DNA of 9,524 bases from Massilia sp. (GCA_003484545.1 DNCF01000461.1:1-9524), one strand, 5' to 3'. Counted from the first letter of the stretch, positions 1 through 6,696 are shown. Notes: generated by a model from the sequence alone, not told the origin. Translations and numbers: made by a program.

Positions 1-296
1 CCAGCGCGGCCTGCCTGCGCACGGTCGAGACCTTCTGCGGTATCCTCGGCAGCGTGGCGGGCAATGTCGCGCTGACCCTGGGCGCCACCGGCGGCATGTA
101 TATCGGCGGCGGCATCGTCCCGCGTATCCAGCCGCTGTTCGCGCAGTCGGCGTTCCGGCGCCGCTTCGAGGACAAGGGTCGGCTGTCGTCCTATCTCGCG
201 CGTATCCCGACCTGGCTGGTCACCGAACCCTATCCGGCGCTGCAGGGTGCGGCCGCCATGCTGGCGGCGCACGTCGCCACCCAACAACCAGTCTGA
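1..296 (+). CDS. glk: Glucokinase, C-terminal fragment (5' end outside window)
   Basis: This is the last 97 codons of a glucokinase (Pfam Glucokinase type), which phosphorylates glucose to glucose-6-phosphate with ATP in the cytoplasm. The reading frame is open from base 3 and ends at TGA 294-296. The visible part has the family's C-terminal landmarks in order: a TFCGILGSVAGNVALTLGA segment, the YIGGGIVPR turn, then FEDKGRLSSYLARIP. These align closely with the end of E. coli Glk (FCVIMG, GGIVPR, FEDKGRF). An internal GTG at 54 is not the start, because the conserved sequence continues upstream of it to the window edge. The catalytic Asp and the N-terminal ATP-binding motif lie outside the window. 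The stop codon overlaps the ribosome-binding site of the downstream sugar transporter, so the two are probably co-transcribed. Family assignment is secure; strict glucose specificity is inferred. Confidence 0.93.
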   Translation, partial: SAACLRTVETFCGILGSVAGNVALTLGATGGMYIGGGIVPRIQPLFAQSAFRRRFEDKGRLSSYLARIPTWLVTEPYPALQGAAAMLAAHVATQQPV

Positions 297-300
297 GGAG
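295..300 (+). promoter_or_regulatory. Shine-Dalgarno site overlapping the glk stop
   Basis: GAGGAG lies 5 nt before the ATG at 306 and shares bases with the TGA stop of glucokinase. It fixes the transporter start and suggests translational coupling between the two genes. Confidence 0.7.
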
Positions 301-305
301 ACACC

Positions 306-1607
306 ATGGAACACACCGCAAGCGGCGCGCGCGCCGCTCTGCCCAAAGAGGGCGACGCCAGGCCGAACACCGGCCCCCTCGTCATCGTCACGATCCTGTT
401 CTTCATGTGGGGCCTGCTGACCTCGCTGAACGACATCCTGATCCCGCACCTGAAGTCGATCTACACGCTGACCTACCTGCAGGCGATGCTGGTGCAGTTC
501 TGCTTCTTCGGCGCCTACTTCATCGTCTCGATCCCGGCCGGCGCCCTGATCCGCCGCATCGGCTACCAGCGCGGCGCCGTCGCGGGCCTCCTGATCGCCG
601 CCAGCGGCTGCGCGCTGTTCTACCCGGCGGCGCAGAGCGGCTACGCCTTGTTCCTGTTCGCCTTCTTCGTGCTCGCCAGCGGCATCACGATCCTGCAGGT
701 GGCGGCCAACCCCTACGTCACCGTGCTGGGGCCGGCGCGCACCGCGTCGAGCCGGCTGACGCTCACGCAAGCCTTCAATTCGCTCGGCACCACGGTCGGT
801 CCCTACCTGGGCGGCGTGCTGATCCTGTCGGCGGCGGCGGTCGGCGCCGACCAGCTGGCGGCAATGACGGCGGCCGAGCAGGCCGCCTACAAGGCGCAGG
901 AGGCGGCCACCGTGCAGGGGCCCTACCTGGCGCTGGCGGCGGCGCTGGCGATCCTCGCGCTGCTGTTCGCGCTGGCGCGCCTGCCGAAGATCAACCACGA
1001 CGAAGGTCCCGCCGCGGCGCTCGCCGACGGCAAGGGCTCGGCCTGGAACTACCGCCACCTGGTGCTGGGCGCGGTGGCGATCTTCGTCTACGTGGGCGGC
1101 GAGGTCAGCATCGGCAGCTTCCTGGTCAACTTCCTGGGCGAGCCGCACATCGCCGGCCTGGACCACGCCGCGGCAGCCAGTTACGTCAGCCTGTACTGGG
1201 GCGGCGCCCTGGTGGGCCGCTTCATCGGCTTTGCCGTGATGCGCACCGTCAGCCCGGGCAAGACCCTGGCCTTCAATGCCTTGGGCGCAATCGTGCTGGT
1301 GCTGGTGGCGACCTTCGCGCAAGGGCAGGTGGCGATGTGGGCGATCATCGCGGTCGGGCTGTGCAATTCCATCATGTTCCCGACCATCTTCAGCCTGGCG
1401 CTGCACGGGCTGGGCCGCTACACGGGCCAGGGCTCGGGCATCCTGTGCATGGCCATCGTCGGCGGCGCGATCGTGCCTTTCCTCCAGGGCGCGCTGGCCG
1501 ACAGCATCGGCCTGCAGCCGTCCTTCCTGGTGCCGGCGGCGTGCTACCTGTTCATCCTGTTCTTCGGGGTGAAGTATGCGGGCCTGCACCGCGAGGGAAC
1601 GGCGTAA
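306..1607 (+). CDS. MFS sugar transporter, FucP/GluP (glucose/galactose) type
   Basis: A 433-residue inner-membrane sugar:H+ symporter of the major facilitator superfamily, with the usual family length. The hydrophobic profile fits 12 helices, with a central charged/alanine-rich loop near residues 178-250. Landmarks are FFMWGLLTSLNDILIPHLK (32-50) in the first helix, AANPYVTVLGP (133-143), SSRLTLTQAFNSLGT (148-162) and PTIFSLALHGLG (359-370). D43 matches the Asp of E. coli FucP (D46) needed for proton-coupled transport. At the position of FucP E135 this protein has Q131 (LQVAANP), which is typical of GluP-type glucose/galactose carriers rather than fucose carriers. The start is set by the GAGGAG site at 295-300. 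The gene follows glucokinase by 9 nt, so imported glucose could be phosphorylated at once. A hexose substrate is likely; which one (glucose, galactose or other) is inference. Confidence 0.92.
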   Translation: MEHTASGARAALPKEGDARPNTGPLVIVTILFFMWGLLTSLNDILIPHLKSIYTLTYLQAMLVQFCFFGAYFIVSIPAGALIRRIGYQRGAVAGLLIAASGCALFYPAAQSGYALFLFAFFVLASGITILQVAANPYVTVLGPARTASSRLTLTQAFNSLGTTVGPYLGGVLILSAAAVGADQLAAMTAAEQAAYKAQEAATVQGPYLALAAALAILALLFALARLPKINHDEGPAAALADGKGSAWNYRHLVLGAVAIFVYVGGEVSIGSFLVNFLGEPHIAGLDHAAAASYVSLYWGGALVGRFIGFAVMRTVSPGKTLAFNALGAIVLVLVATFAQGQVAMWAIIAVGLCNSIMFPTIFSLALHGLGRYTGQGSGILCMAIVGGAIVPFLQGALADSIGLQPSFLVPAACYLFILFFGVKYAGLHREGTA

Positions 1608-1628
1608 CCACGGCATGGAATGCGGGCT

Positions 1629-1803
1629 GTAGGGTGGGCACCCCGTGCCCACGCGTACGCGAACGGACCATCGCCGCATGTTCGAGGCACATCATATGCG
1701 TCGCGTTAGCGCTTCCGAGGCGTCAGCGCGGCGCGTCTTTCTTGGTGAGGTCGAACCGTAGCGCGACGCAGGCATACGCGTGGGCACGGAGTGCCCACCC
1801 TAC
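1629..1803. repeat. REPIN-like element 1: paired inverted palindromic repeats
   Basis: Two 32-nt arms, 1629-1660 and the reverse complement of 1772-1803, are identical at 30 of 32 positions and face each other. Each arm is itself a hairpin: GTGGGCAC, a 3-nt loop (CCC or GGA), then GTGCCCAC, flanked by GTAGG on the outer side and GCGTA on the inner side. The interior is about 110 nt without a coding frame. It holds a further 9-bp inverted pair, TGCGTCGCG (1697-1705) with CGCGACGCA (1762-1770). The element fills most of the 201-nt convergent gap, starting 21 nt after the transporter stop and 5 nt beyond the halogenase 1 stop. Such twin-REP layouts are known as REPINs or BIMEs and are usually non-autonomous. 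No T-tract follows, so it is not a standard terminator, but it could shield both mRNA 3' ends. Confidence 0.8.
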
Positions 1804-1808
1804 TGCCT

Positions 1809-3320
1809 TTATCGCGTGGTCCCGCAGTACTGCCGCACGTAGGCCGCGTGCGGCGGCAACTGGGCCACGGTGCGCTCGATGGCGCCGCTGATGCTGTCCA
1901 GGAAGCCCTTCAGCTCGGCGTCGCCCATCAGGTCAGCGCTCTGGTGGTGCTGCTCGGGCATGATGCCCTGGCCCAGCATCACCTGGATCCAGGAATTCTC
2001 CGCGAACAGCTCGTTCGGCGCCCGGAACACGCGGCCGGTTGCGCGGAACAGGTCGATGCGGTGCTGGAGCGAGGCCGGCACCGCCAGCTCGGCGCAGGCG
2101 CGCCAGTAGGGCGTGTCGCGGCGGTTCGTCACCTTGTAGTGCAGGACGATGAAGTCGCGGATGTGGGCGATCTCGTTGGCGGCCTGGCGGTTGTATTCGT
2201 CGATGTCGCTCTGGCTGATGCCGTGCGTCGGGAACATCTGCATCAGGCGCACGACGCCGCGCTGGATCAGGTGGATGCTGGTCGACTCGATCGGCTCGAG
2301 GAAGCCGCTGGAAAGACCGATGGCGACGCAGTTGCCGGCCCAGACCTGCCTGCGCTGGCCCGGCTTGAAGCGGATCACGCGCGGTTGGGTCAAGTGCTCG
2401 CCCTGCACGTTGCGCTGCAAGGTGTCGATCGCGGCCGCGTCGTCGATGAAGCGGCTGGAGAACACGTGGCCGTTGCCGACCCGGTGCTGCAGCGGGATGC
2501 GCCACTGCCAGCCGGACTCGCGCGCGATCGAGCGGGTATAGGGAACGGCCGGCCCGGTCGAGGCGGTCTGCAAGGCGACGGCGCTGTCGTTGAACAGCCA
2601 GTGCGACCAGTCCTCGTACTCCACGCCCATCGCTTGCCCGATCAGCAGCGCGCGGAAACCCGTGCAGTCGACGAACAGGTCGCCTTCCAGCTCGGTGCCC
2701 GAATCGAGCTTGATCGCGCGGATGTCGCCGGACGCCTCGTCCTTCGCCACCTCGACGATCTTCGCCTCGATGCGCTGCACGCCGTAGCGCTCGGAAAAGC
2801 GGCGCAGGAAGCGCGCGTAGGCGCCGGCATCCAGGTGGAAGGCGTAGTTCATGCCGTGCTTCGGCAGGTGGGCGAAGCGGTGTTCCTGGGCCGCGCGGTG
2901 TTCCAGGCAGTAGTCGCCGTAGTCGCCGGCCAGGCCGCGCTCGCGGCCCTTGTGCCAGAAATGCTGGAAGCCGGCGGTCCAGTGGTCGGAGCCGGTCGCA
3001 CCGAACGAGTGGATGTAGTCCTGGTTCCGGTCGCGCCATCCCTCGAAGCTGATGCCCAGCTTGAAGGTGGCGTTGGTCGCCGCCATGAATTCCTGCTCGT
3101 TGATCTCGAGGAGGTGGTGGAAGTTGATCAGGGTCGGGATGGTCGCTTCGCCCACGCCCACGGTGCCGATCTCGTCGGACTCGACCAGCTTGATGTCGAG
3201 CCGCTTGCCGAGCGACTTGCCGATGCAGGCCGCCACCATCCAGCCCGCGGTGCCGCCGCCGGCAATCACCACGCGGCGGATCGGCCGCTTTTCCACATGC
3301 TCTCGATTCGCCTGCTGCAT
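1809..3320 (-). CDS. Flavin-dependent halogenase 1 ('tryptophan halogenase' family)
   Basis: A 503-residue cytoplasmic enzyme of the flavin-dependent halogenase family, which uses FADH2, O2 and a halide to make a hypohalous species that halogenates an electron-rich aromatic ring. All hallmark elements are visible: the FAD motif GGGTAG (21-26), the Lys of TFKLGI (K87, equivalent to PrnA K79), DCTGFR (218-223), the diagnostic WQWRIP (271-276, matching WxWxIP that suppresses monooxygenation), and FLEPIEST with E345-S346 matching the PrnA Glu/Ser pair. There is no signal peptide. An ATG at 3320 is chosen because AGGAGA sits 5 nt upstream; the frame stays open further upstream but would overlap the dioxygenase gene. 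This is the last gene of the four-gene run, 11 nt after the dioxygenase stop. The halogenase fold and probable activity are secure. Free tryptophan as substrate is not: the setting has no indole or antibiotic biosynthesis genes. Confidence 0.93.
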   Translation of the reverse strand: MQQANREHVEKRPIRRVVIAGGGTAGWMVAACIGKSLGKRLDIKLVESDEIGTVGVGEATIPTLINFHHLLEINEQEFMAATNATFKLGISFEGWRDRNQDYIHSFGATGSDHWTAGFQHFWHKGRERGLAGDYGDYCLEHRAAQEHRFAHLPKHGMNYAFHLDAGAYARFLRRFSERYGVQRIEAKIVEVAKDEASGDIRAIKLDSGTELEGDLFVDCTGFRALLIGQAMGVEYEDWSHWLFNDSAVALQTASTGPAVPYTRSIARESGWQWRIPLQHRVGNGHVFSSRFIDDAAAIDTLQRNVQGEHLTQPRVIRFKPGQRRQVWAGNCVAIGLSSGFLEPIESTSIHLIQRGVVRLMQMFPTHGISQSDIDEYNRQAANEIAHIRDFIVLHYKVTNRRDTPYWRACAELAVPASLQHRIDLFRATGRVFRAPNELFAENSWIQVMLGQGIMPEQHHQSADLMGDAELKGFLDSISGAIERTVAQLPPHAAYVRQYCGTTR

Positions 3321-3325
3321 CCTCG

Positions 3326-3333
3326 TCTCCTTT
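3326..3333 (-). promoter_or_regulatory. Shine-Dalgarno site deciding the halogenase 1 start
   Basis: Read on the minus strand this is AAAGGAGA, 5 nt before the ATG at 3320, overlapping the TAA stop of the dioxygenase gene. It rejects the longer in-frame start at 3632 and points to coupled translation. Confidence 0.7.
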
Positions 3334-4345
3334 AGCGGTTCATTCTTTTCAACAGTTGGGCGCGCAGCGCACGGGTGGCGGCGGCGTCGAGCGGATCGAG
3401 CACGCCGCGCGCGGGCGGCGGAATATGGGCGACGCTGTCCTGGTCCGGCTCGAACACGTAATGGCGGAACAGTTCCTGCCACGCGAGCCGCTGTTCGCGC
3501 GGCAGGTCGCGCACGCTCATCAGGGCGTGCATCAGCGCGTTCATCGGCGTGTCCATGTAGTCGGGCGACTGGCGCCACCAGTAATTCACCAGCACGTTGA
3601 AACGGTCCAGCGCCTCGATGTGGTGCCACCACATGCTCGGGATGAAGAGGGCGTCGCCCGGCGCCAGTTCGGCCGCCTGGGCGTGGCGCATCGCTTGCGC
3701 GAACCTCGGGTAGCGGTCCAGGTCGGGCTGGTGGAAATCGACCAGGCTGATCGCCTGGCCGGCCGGCGTGAAGTCGAGCGGGCCGACGTACAGGTTCGCA
3801 AGCTGGGCTGGCGGGAACAGGGTGAAGCGGCGCCGTCCGGCCGCGACGACGGCGATGTTGTCGGGCAGGTCGTAGTGGGCGGCGATACGGGTGCGGTTGC
3901 CGATCCAGATGCTGGCCAGGGCGTCGCGCGCGCCCAGGTCGATGTCGTTCTCGCCCCGAAACCCCGGCAGGCAGGTATCGATCGTGGTCGAGCCGACGTA
4001 GATCGCCGGCGGCTTTTCGGTGCGGCGGTGGCCGCGCAGCTCGTCCAGCACGGCGTCCAGGCGCGCCCGCACGGGCGCGAAATTGAAGCCGGTGAGGTCG
4101 TCGTTGTAGAAGAAGCGGCCTTCGATCTCGGGCGCGCCCAGCATCGCGGTGACGGTGGCGTCGCGGTAGAAGCGGCGCAGGTAGGCGTCGGCGTCGTCGA
4201 ACGATGCGATCGCCGCGCGCACGAAGGGCCAGCGCGCCGCCAGGCCGCGCAGCACCAGCGGCTGCGTGGAGGTCAACAGTGCGTCGGTGAGGACGCCGGG
4301 GCTGCCGGCGTCGATCTCGCGGATCGGTTCAGCGCTTGGCGGCAT
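3332..4345 (-). CDS. Cupin_8 / JmjC-like (FIH-type) Fe(II)/2-oxoglutarate dioxygenase
   Basis: A 337-residue protein of the cupin_8/JmjC superfamily, related to FIH-type protein hydroxylases. The double-stranded beta-helix core runs from about residue 115 to 260. The iron site appears intact: HYD (H157, D159) in the RTRIAAHYDLPDN segment, and the distal His in PSMWWHHIE (H241 or H242). RRRFTLFPP (171-179) and LVNYWW (252-257) are typical of this family. The intact triad predicts real hydroxylase activity with Fe(II), 2-oxoglutarate and O2; the substrate is unknown. An N-terminal arm (1-110) and a mostly helical C-terminal tail (265-337) flank the core. No signal peptide is seen. Its ATG lies inside the 3' end of the SapC gene (17-nt overlap) with only a weak ribosome site, which suggests translation coupled to SapC. 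Enzyme class is fairly sure; target and gene name are not. Confidence 0.87.
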   Translation of the reverse strand: MPPSAEPIREIDAGSPGVLTDALLTSTQPLVLRGLAARWPFVRAAIASFDDADAYLRRFYRDATVTAMLGAPEIEGRFFYNDDLTGFNFAPVRARLDAVLDELRGHRRTEKPPAIYVGSTTIDTCLPGFRGENDIDLGARDALASIWIGNRTRIAAHYDLPDNIAVVAAGRRRFTLFPPAQLANLYVGPLDFTPAGQAISLVDFHQPDLDRYPRFAQAMRHAQAAELAPGDALFIPSMWWHHIEALDRFNVLVNYWWRQSPDYMDTPMNALMHALMSVRDLPREQRLAWQELFRHYVFEPDQDSVAHIPPPARGVLDPLDAAATRALRAQLLKRMNR

Positions 4346-5036
4346 TGCGGCGATTCTTCGCGTCGATCAGGGTGCGGAAGTTCGACAGCGAGGCCAGCAC
4401 CATGTAGATCGCCTGCAGGTGGCCGCCGCGGTGCAGGCGCGCCAGGGCCGCGCCGTCGAGGCCGGCCAGGCGCTCCTCGTGGACGGTGTAGAAGCCGGCC
4501 AGGCGGTTGTCCGAACCGTCGTCGAGGGTGATGTCGAGGACGAAGGATTCGAGCAGCTCGTGCTCGAGCAGCGCGCCAACGAAGCCGCGCGCGCCCTGCA
4601 GGCCGAGGTGGATCGCCTGCAGCGTCGAGTTCATGCGCTCGAGGTAGTCGCTGGTGCCGCCCTGGGGCAGGAACAGCGGCTCGCCCTCGGTGCTGCTCAG
4701 GCGCGGGCTGTCGAGGTCGACGTGCACCATCAGCTCCTCGCCGTCGACGCCGATCAGGAAGGGCTGGCGCTCGACGGTCAGCGGCAGGTCGGGCGCCAGC
4801 CAGGTGTCCCCCTCGAGGAACAGGTTCTCGCCTTCCTGGAAGCCGAACAGGGCCAGGGCGTCGAAGCCGCCGTCCGCGTTCTTGCCGAAGACGATCGGGT
4901 AATGCGCCTGCAGGGTGCGGAATTCGTCGGGGAAGGTCAGCGCCGACATCACGTTGTCGCCGTAGGCGGCGCCGCGGGTGGTGATCACGCGCATGGCGGC
5001 GTGGTCGATATTGTTCAGTAAAACCGGTTGGGACAT
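4329..5036 (-). CDS. SapC family protein
   Basis: A 235-residue protein of the SapC family, named after a Campylobacter fetus protein encoded with the S-layer export genes; its biochemical role is unknown. Family signs are the N-terminal block with ALTFPDEFRTLQAHYPIVFGK (32-52), the ALALFGFQEGENLFL segment (60-74), WLAPDLPLTVERQPF (79-93), and a hydrophobic C-terminal region around YMVLASLSNFRTLID (211-225). There is no signal peptide or clear membrane helix, so it is probably cytoplasmic. It starts 27 nt after halogenase 2 and overlaps the dioxygenase gene by 17 nt, so it is made together with enzymes that add halogen and hydroxyl groups. SapC proteins recur beside TonB-dependent receptors, halogenases and cupin_8 proteins in several proteobacteria, so it may act as a partner or substrate-presenting protein, which is inference. 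No S-layer gene is visible here. Confidence 0.9.
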   Translation of the reverse strand: MSQPVLLNNIDHAAMRVITTRGAAYGDNVMSALTFPDEFRTLQAHYPIVFGKNADGGFDALALFGFQEGENLFLEGDTWLAPDLPLTVERQPFLIGVDGEELMVHVDLDSPRLSSTEGEPLFLPQGGTSDYLERMNSTLQAIHLGLQGARGFVGALLEHELLESFVLDITLDDGSDNRLAGFYTVHEERLAGLDGAALARLHRGGHLQAIYMVLASLSNFRTLIDAKNRRNAAKR

Positions 5037-5063
5037 GGCCTGCGCTCTGCCTTATGTGAGGGT

Positions 5064-6614
5064 TCAGATCCGGGGAAGTCCGCGGGTGCGGATGTGGGCG
5101 ATCAGTTCGCGGTTCGAGGGCAGCGCCGGCAGCATGCGCCGCGCCAGGTCGGCCGCTTCGCGGAAGTAGCCGTCGGCCTGCTCGCCGCCGCCGCGGCCGG
5201 TGGCGCCTGCTTCGGTGCGCCAGCCCATCCCGTACAGCACGTATTGCCAGCTCGCCGTCGGGAACACTTCCTCGATGCGCGGGAAGTCGCCCCGGATCGG
5301 CGCGCGGTAGCGCCACAGGTCGAGCAGTTCGCGCAGGCGTTCCGGCATCGATGCCGGCGCGCGGTTCTCGATCCAGTAGGCGCTGTCCTCGCGCCGGCTC
5401 AGCACGTAGTGCAGCTTGAGGAACTCGATCACGCGCTCCCAGCGGTAGCGGAAGGTGTCGTTGAAGCGGCGCGCCACCACGTCCATGTGCGCGCGCGTGA
5501 CCGGCATCTCGTCGGCGATCATCGCCGCAGCCAGTTCGACCAGGGCCAGCGCCGAGGCCTCCAGCGGCTCGATGAAGCCGCTCGACAAGCCGACCGCGAC
5601 GCAGTTGCCTTGCCAGAAGCGCTCGCGGTAGCCGGGTGCGAAGCCGATCTTGCGCGGGGCAGGGCAGTCGCGCGGGCCGCCGCTGTGCGCCACGTAGTCG
5701 CGCAGCGCGCGCTCGGCTTCGTCATCGCCCGTGTGCGCGCTCGAATACACGTAACCGACGCCGCGCCGGGTCGGCAGGCCGATGTCCCAGATCCAGCCGG
5801 CGCGTTGCGCGGTCGAGATGGTCTGCGAGGCGATCGGGCTGTCCTCGCGCGCGTACGGCACCTGCACGGCGAGGGCGGTGTCGTTGAACAGCAGGTGCTT
5901 CTGGCCGAGGAAGGGCACGCCGTAGTGCTGGCCCAGCAGGAGCGAGCGCATGCCGGTGCAGTCGACGAACAGGTCGCCGGCCAGCAGGCCGTGCGATTGC
6001 GTGCGCAGGGCGGCGATGTCGCCGTTCGGGTGCGATTCGATGCCGAGCACGTGGTCGGGCACGTAGTGCACGCCGAGCCGTTCCAGGCAGTGCTTTTTCA
6101 GGAACTGGCCGAACTTGCCGGCGTCGAGGTGGTACCCATAGTTGGCCACCGCCGCGAATTCCGGCGTGGCCGGCTGCTTCGGCGCGCGGCCCTGCAGGCA
6201 CAAATGCGGCTGGTAGCTGGCCAGCTCGGCGAAGGGCACGCCGGCGTAGCGCTCCTGCCAGCGCGCCGCCAGGTTCGCTTCGCCGTAGCCTTGCGGCAGC
6301 GAGAAGGGATGGAAGTAGCGGTCGCCATCCTGGCCCGTCACCCAGCGCTGGAACAGCGAGCCCTGCTTGAAGGCGGCGTCGCACTCGCGGAAGAAATCGG
6401 ACTCGCGCACGCCGATGCGGCGCAGGGTGTCGCGCATCGACGGCCAGGTGCCTTCGCCGACGCCGATCGGGGCCACCTCGGGCGACTCGACCAGGGTCAC
6501 GCGCAGGCCGTCCGGACGGCTTGCGCCGTGCTCGGCCGCGATCAGGCCCGCGGTCAGCCAGCCGGCCGAACCGCCGCCGACGACCACTACGTGTCGGATG
6601 AAACTGCTCGTCAT
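5064..6614 (-). CDS. Flavin-dependent halogenase 2 (variant active-site motifs)
   Basis: A 516-residue cytoplasmic member of the flavin-dependent halogenase family. It has the FAD motif GGGSAG (13-18), the catalytic-type Lys in AFKQGS (K83), DCTGMR (218-223) and LSSGFIEPLE with E352. Two signatures differ from the classical halogenases and from its neighbour. The WxWxIP position reads WIWDIG followed by LP (274-281), so the Pro is displaced by two residues. The Glu/Ser pair of PrnA (E346/S347) reads E352-A353. It may act on a different substrate, work poorly alone, or depend on the second halogenase; these are inferences. The ATG at 6614 follows an AT-rich leader. The gene is first in the four-gene run, with SapC 27 nt downstream. 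It resembles halogenase 1 along its whole length, including a similar C-terminal domain with an aromatic RxxxxYW-type segment, so the two are paralogues, though clearly diverged. Confidence 0.92.
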   Translation of the reverse strand: MTSSFIRHVVVVGGGSAGWLTAGLIAAEHGASRPDGLRVTLVESPEVAPIGVGEGTWPSMRDTLRRIGVRESDFFRECDAAFKQGSLFQRWVTGQDGDRYFHPFSLPQGYGEANLAARWQERYAGVPFAELASYQPHLCLQGRAPKQPATPEFAAVANYGYHLDAGKFGQFLKKHCLERLGVHYVPDHVLGIESHPNGDIAALRTQSHGLLAGDLFVDCTGMRSLLLGQHYGVPFLGQKHLLFNDTALAVQVPYAREDSPIASQTISTAQRAGWIWDIGLPTRRGVGYVYSSAHTGDDEAERALRDYVAHSGGPRDCPAPRKIGFAPGYRERFWQGNCVAVGLSSGFIEPLEASALALVELAAAMIADEMPVTRAHMDVVARRFNDTFRYRWERVIEFLKLHYVLSRREDSAYWIENRAPASMPERLRELLDLWRYRAPIRGDFPRIEEVFPTASWQYVLYGMGWRTEAGATGRGGGEQADGYFREAADLARRMLPALPSNRELIAHIRTRGLPRI

Positions 6615-6627
6615 GGAACGGTTTCCA
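6614..6627. promoter_or_regulatory. Near-palindrome over the halogenase 2 start (possible operator)
   Basis: TGGAACGGTTTCCA has perfect 5-bp arms (TGGAA/TTCCA) around a 4-nt centre and includes the first base of the start codon. Its size and AAC/GTT core recall LacI-family operators, which often control sugar-linked TonB-receptor loci, but the two central base pairs are not symmetric. No regulator gene is in the window. The GGAAA within it may instead simply be the ribosome-binding site. Confidence 0.3.
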
Positions 6628-6696
6628 AAAAAACTGAAGTTGCCTGAAGTTTATTTCACTCTGGCTAAAAAAACCATGAAAACCAATGCTGGAACG
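6615..6696 (-). promoter_or_regulatory. AT-rich leader and likely promoter region of the halogenase/SapC/dioxygenase run
   Basis: About 80 nt rich in A/T runs stands out from the surrounding GC-rich sequence and lies directly upstream of halogenase 2. Minus-strand candidates for a -10 box (TAAACT, complement of 6648-6653) are only partial matches, and I see no convincing -35 box. Because a terminator-like hairpin follows the receptor gene, a separate promoter here is plausible but not shown. Confidence 0.35.
6634..6651. repeat. 8-bp direct repeat with 10-bp period
   Basis: CTGAAGTT occurs at 6634-6641 and again at 6644-6651, so the two copies lie one helical turn apart on the same DNA face. 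The position 20 to 37 nt upstream of the halogenase 2 start would suit a regulator binding in tandem. The repeat unit matches no operator I recognise. Confidence 0.45.

Noticed and set aside
1634..1652. Rho-independent terminator of the sugar transporter
   Set aside because: The hairpin is strong but has no T-tract after it on either strand, and it matches the repeat family arm, so it is better described as a repeat.
1629..1803. CRISPR array or insertion sequence
   Set aside because: There are only two arms, in inverted rather than direct orientation, with no regular spacers and no transposase frame between them.
407..1891. Second plus-strand frame overlapping the transporter
   Set aside because: Arg/Gly/Pro-rich out-of-frame reading of the transporter gene, without any domain signal.
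1791..3335. Long plus-strand open frame opposite halogenase 1
   Set aside because: It is low-complexity Ala/Val/Arg/Asp-rich, lies wholly antisense to a clear enzyme gene, and is explained by third-position GC bias.
3321..3632. In-frame N-terminal extension of halogenase 1
   Set aside because: It would overlap the dioxygenase gene by about 300 nt, has no halogenase sequence before the FAD motif, and the good ribosome site supports the ATG at 3320.
3356..4531. Plus-strand open frame opposite the dioxygenase and SapC genes
   Set aside because: It crosses two real genes on the other strand and shows only a biased composition (Val, Gly, Arg, Asp).
5028..6647. Long plus-strand open frame opposite halogenase 2
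   Set aside because: Same bias artefact: no recognisable domain, and the opposite strand encodes a complete halogenase with all landmarks.
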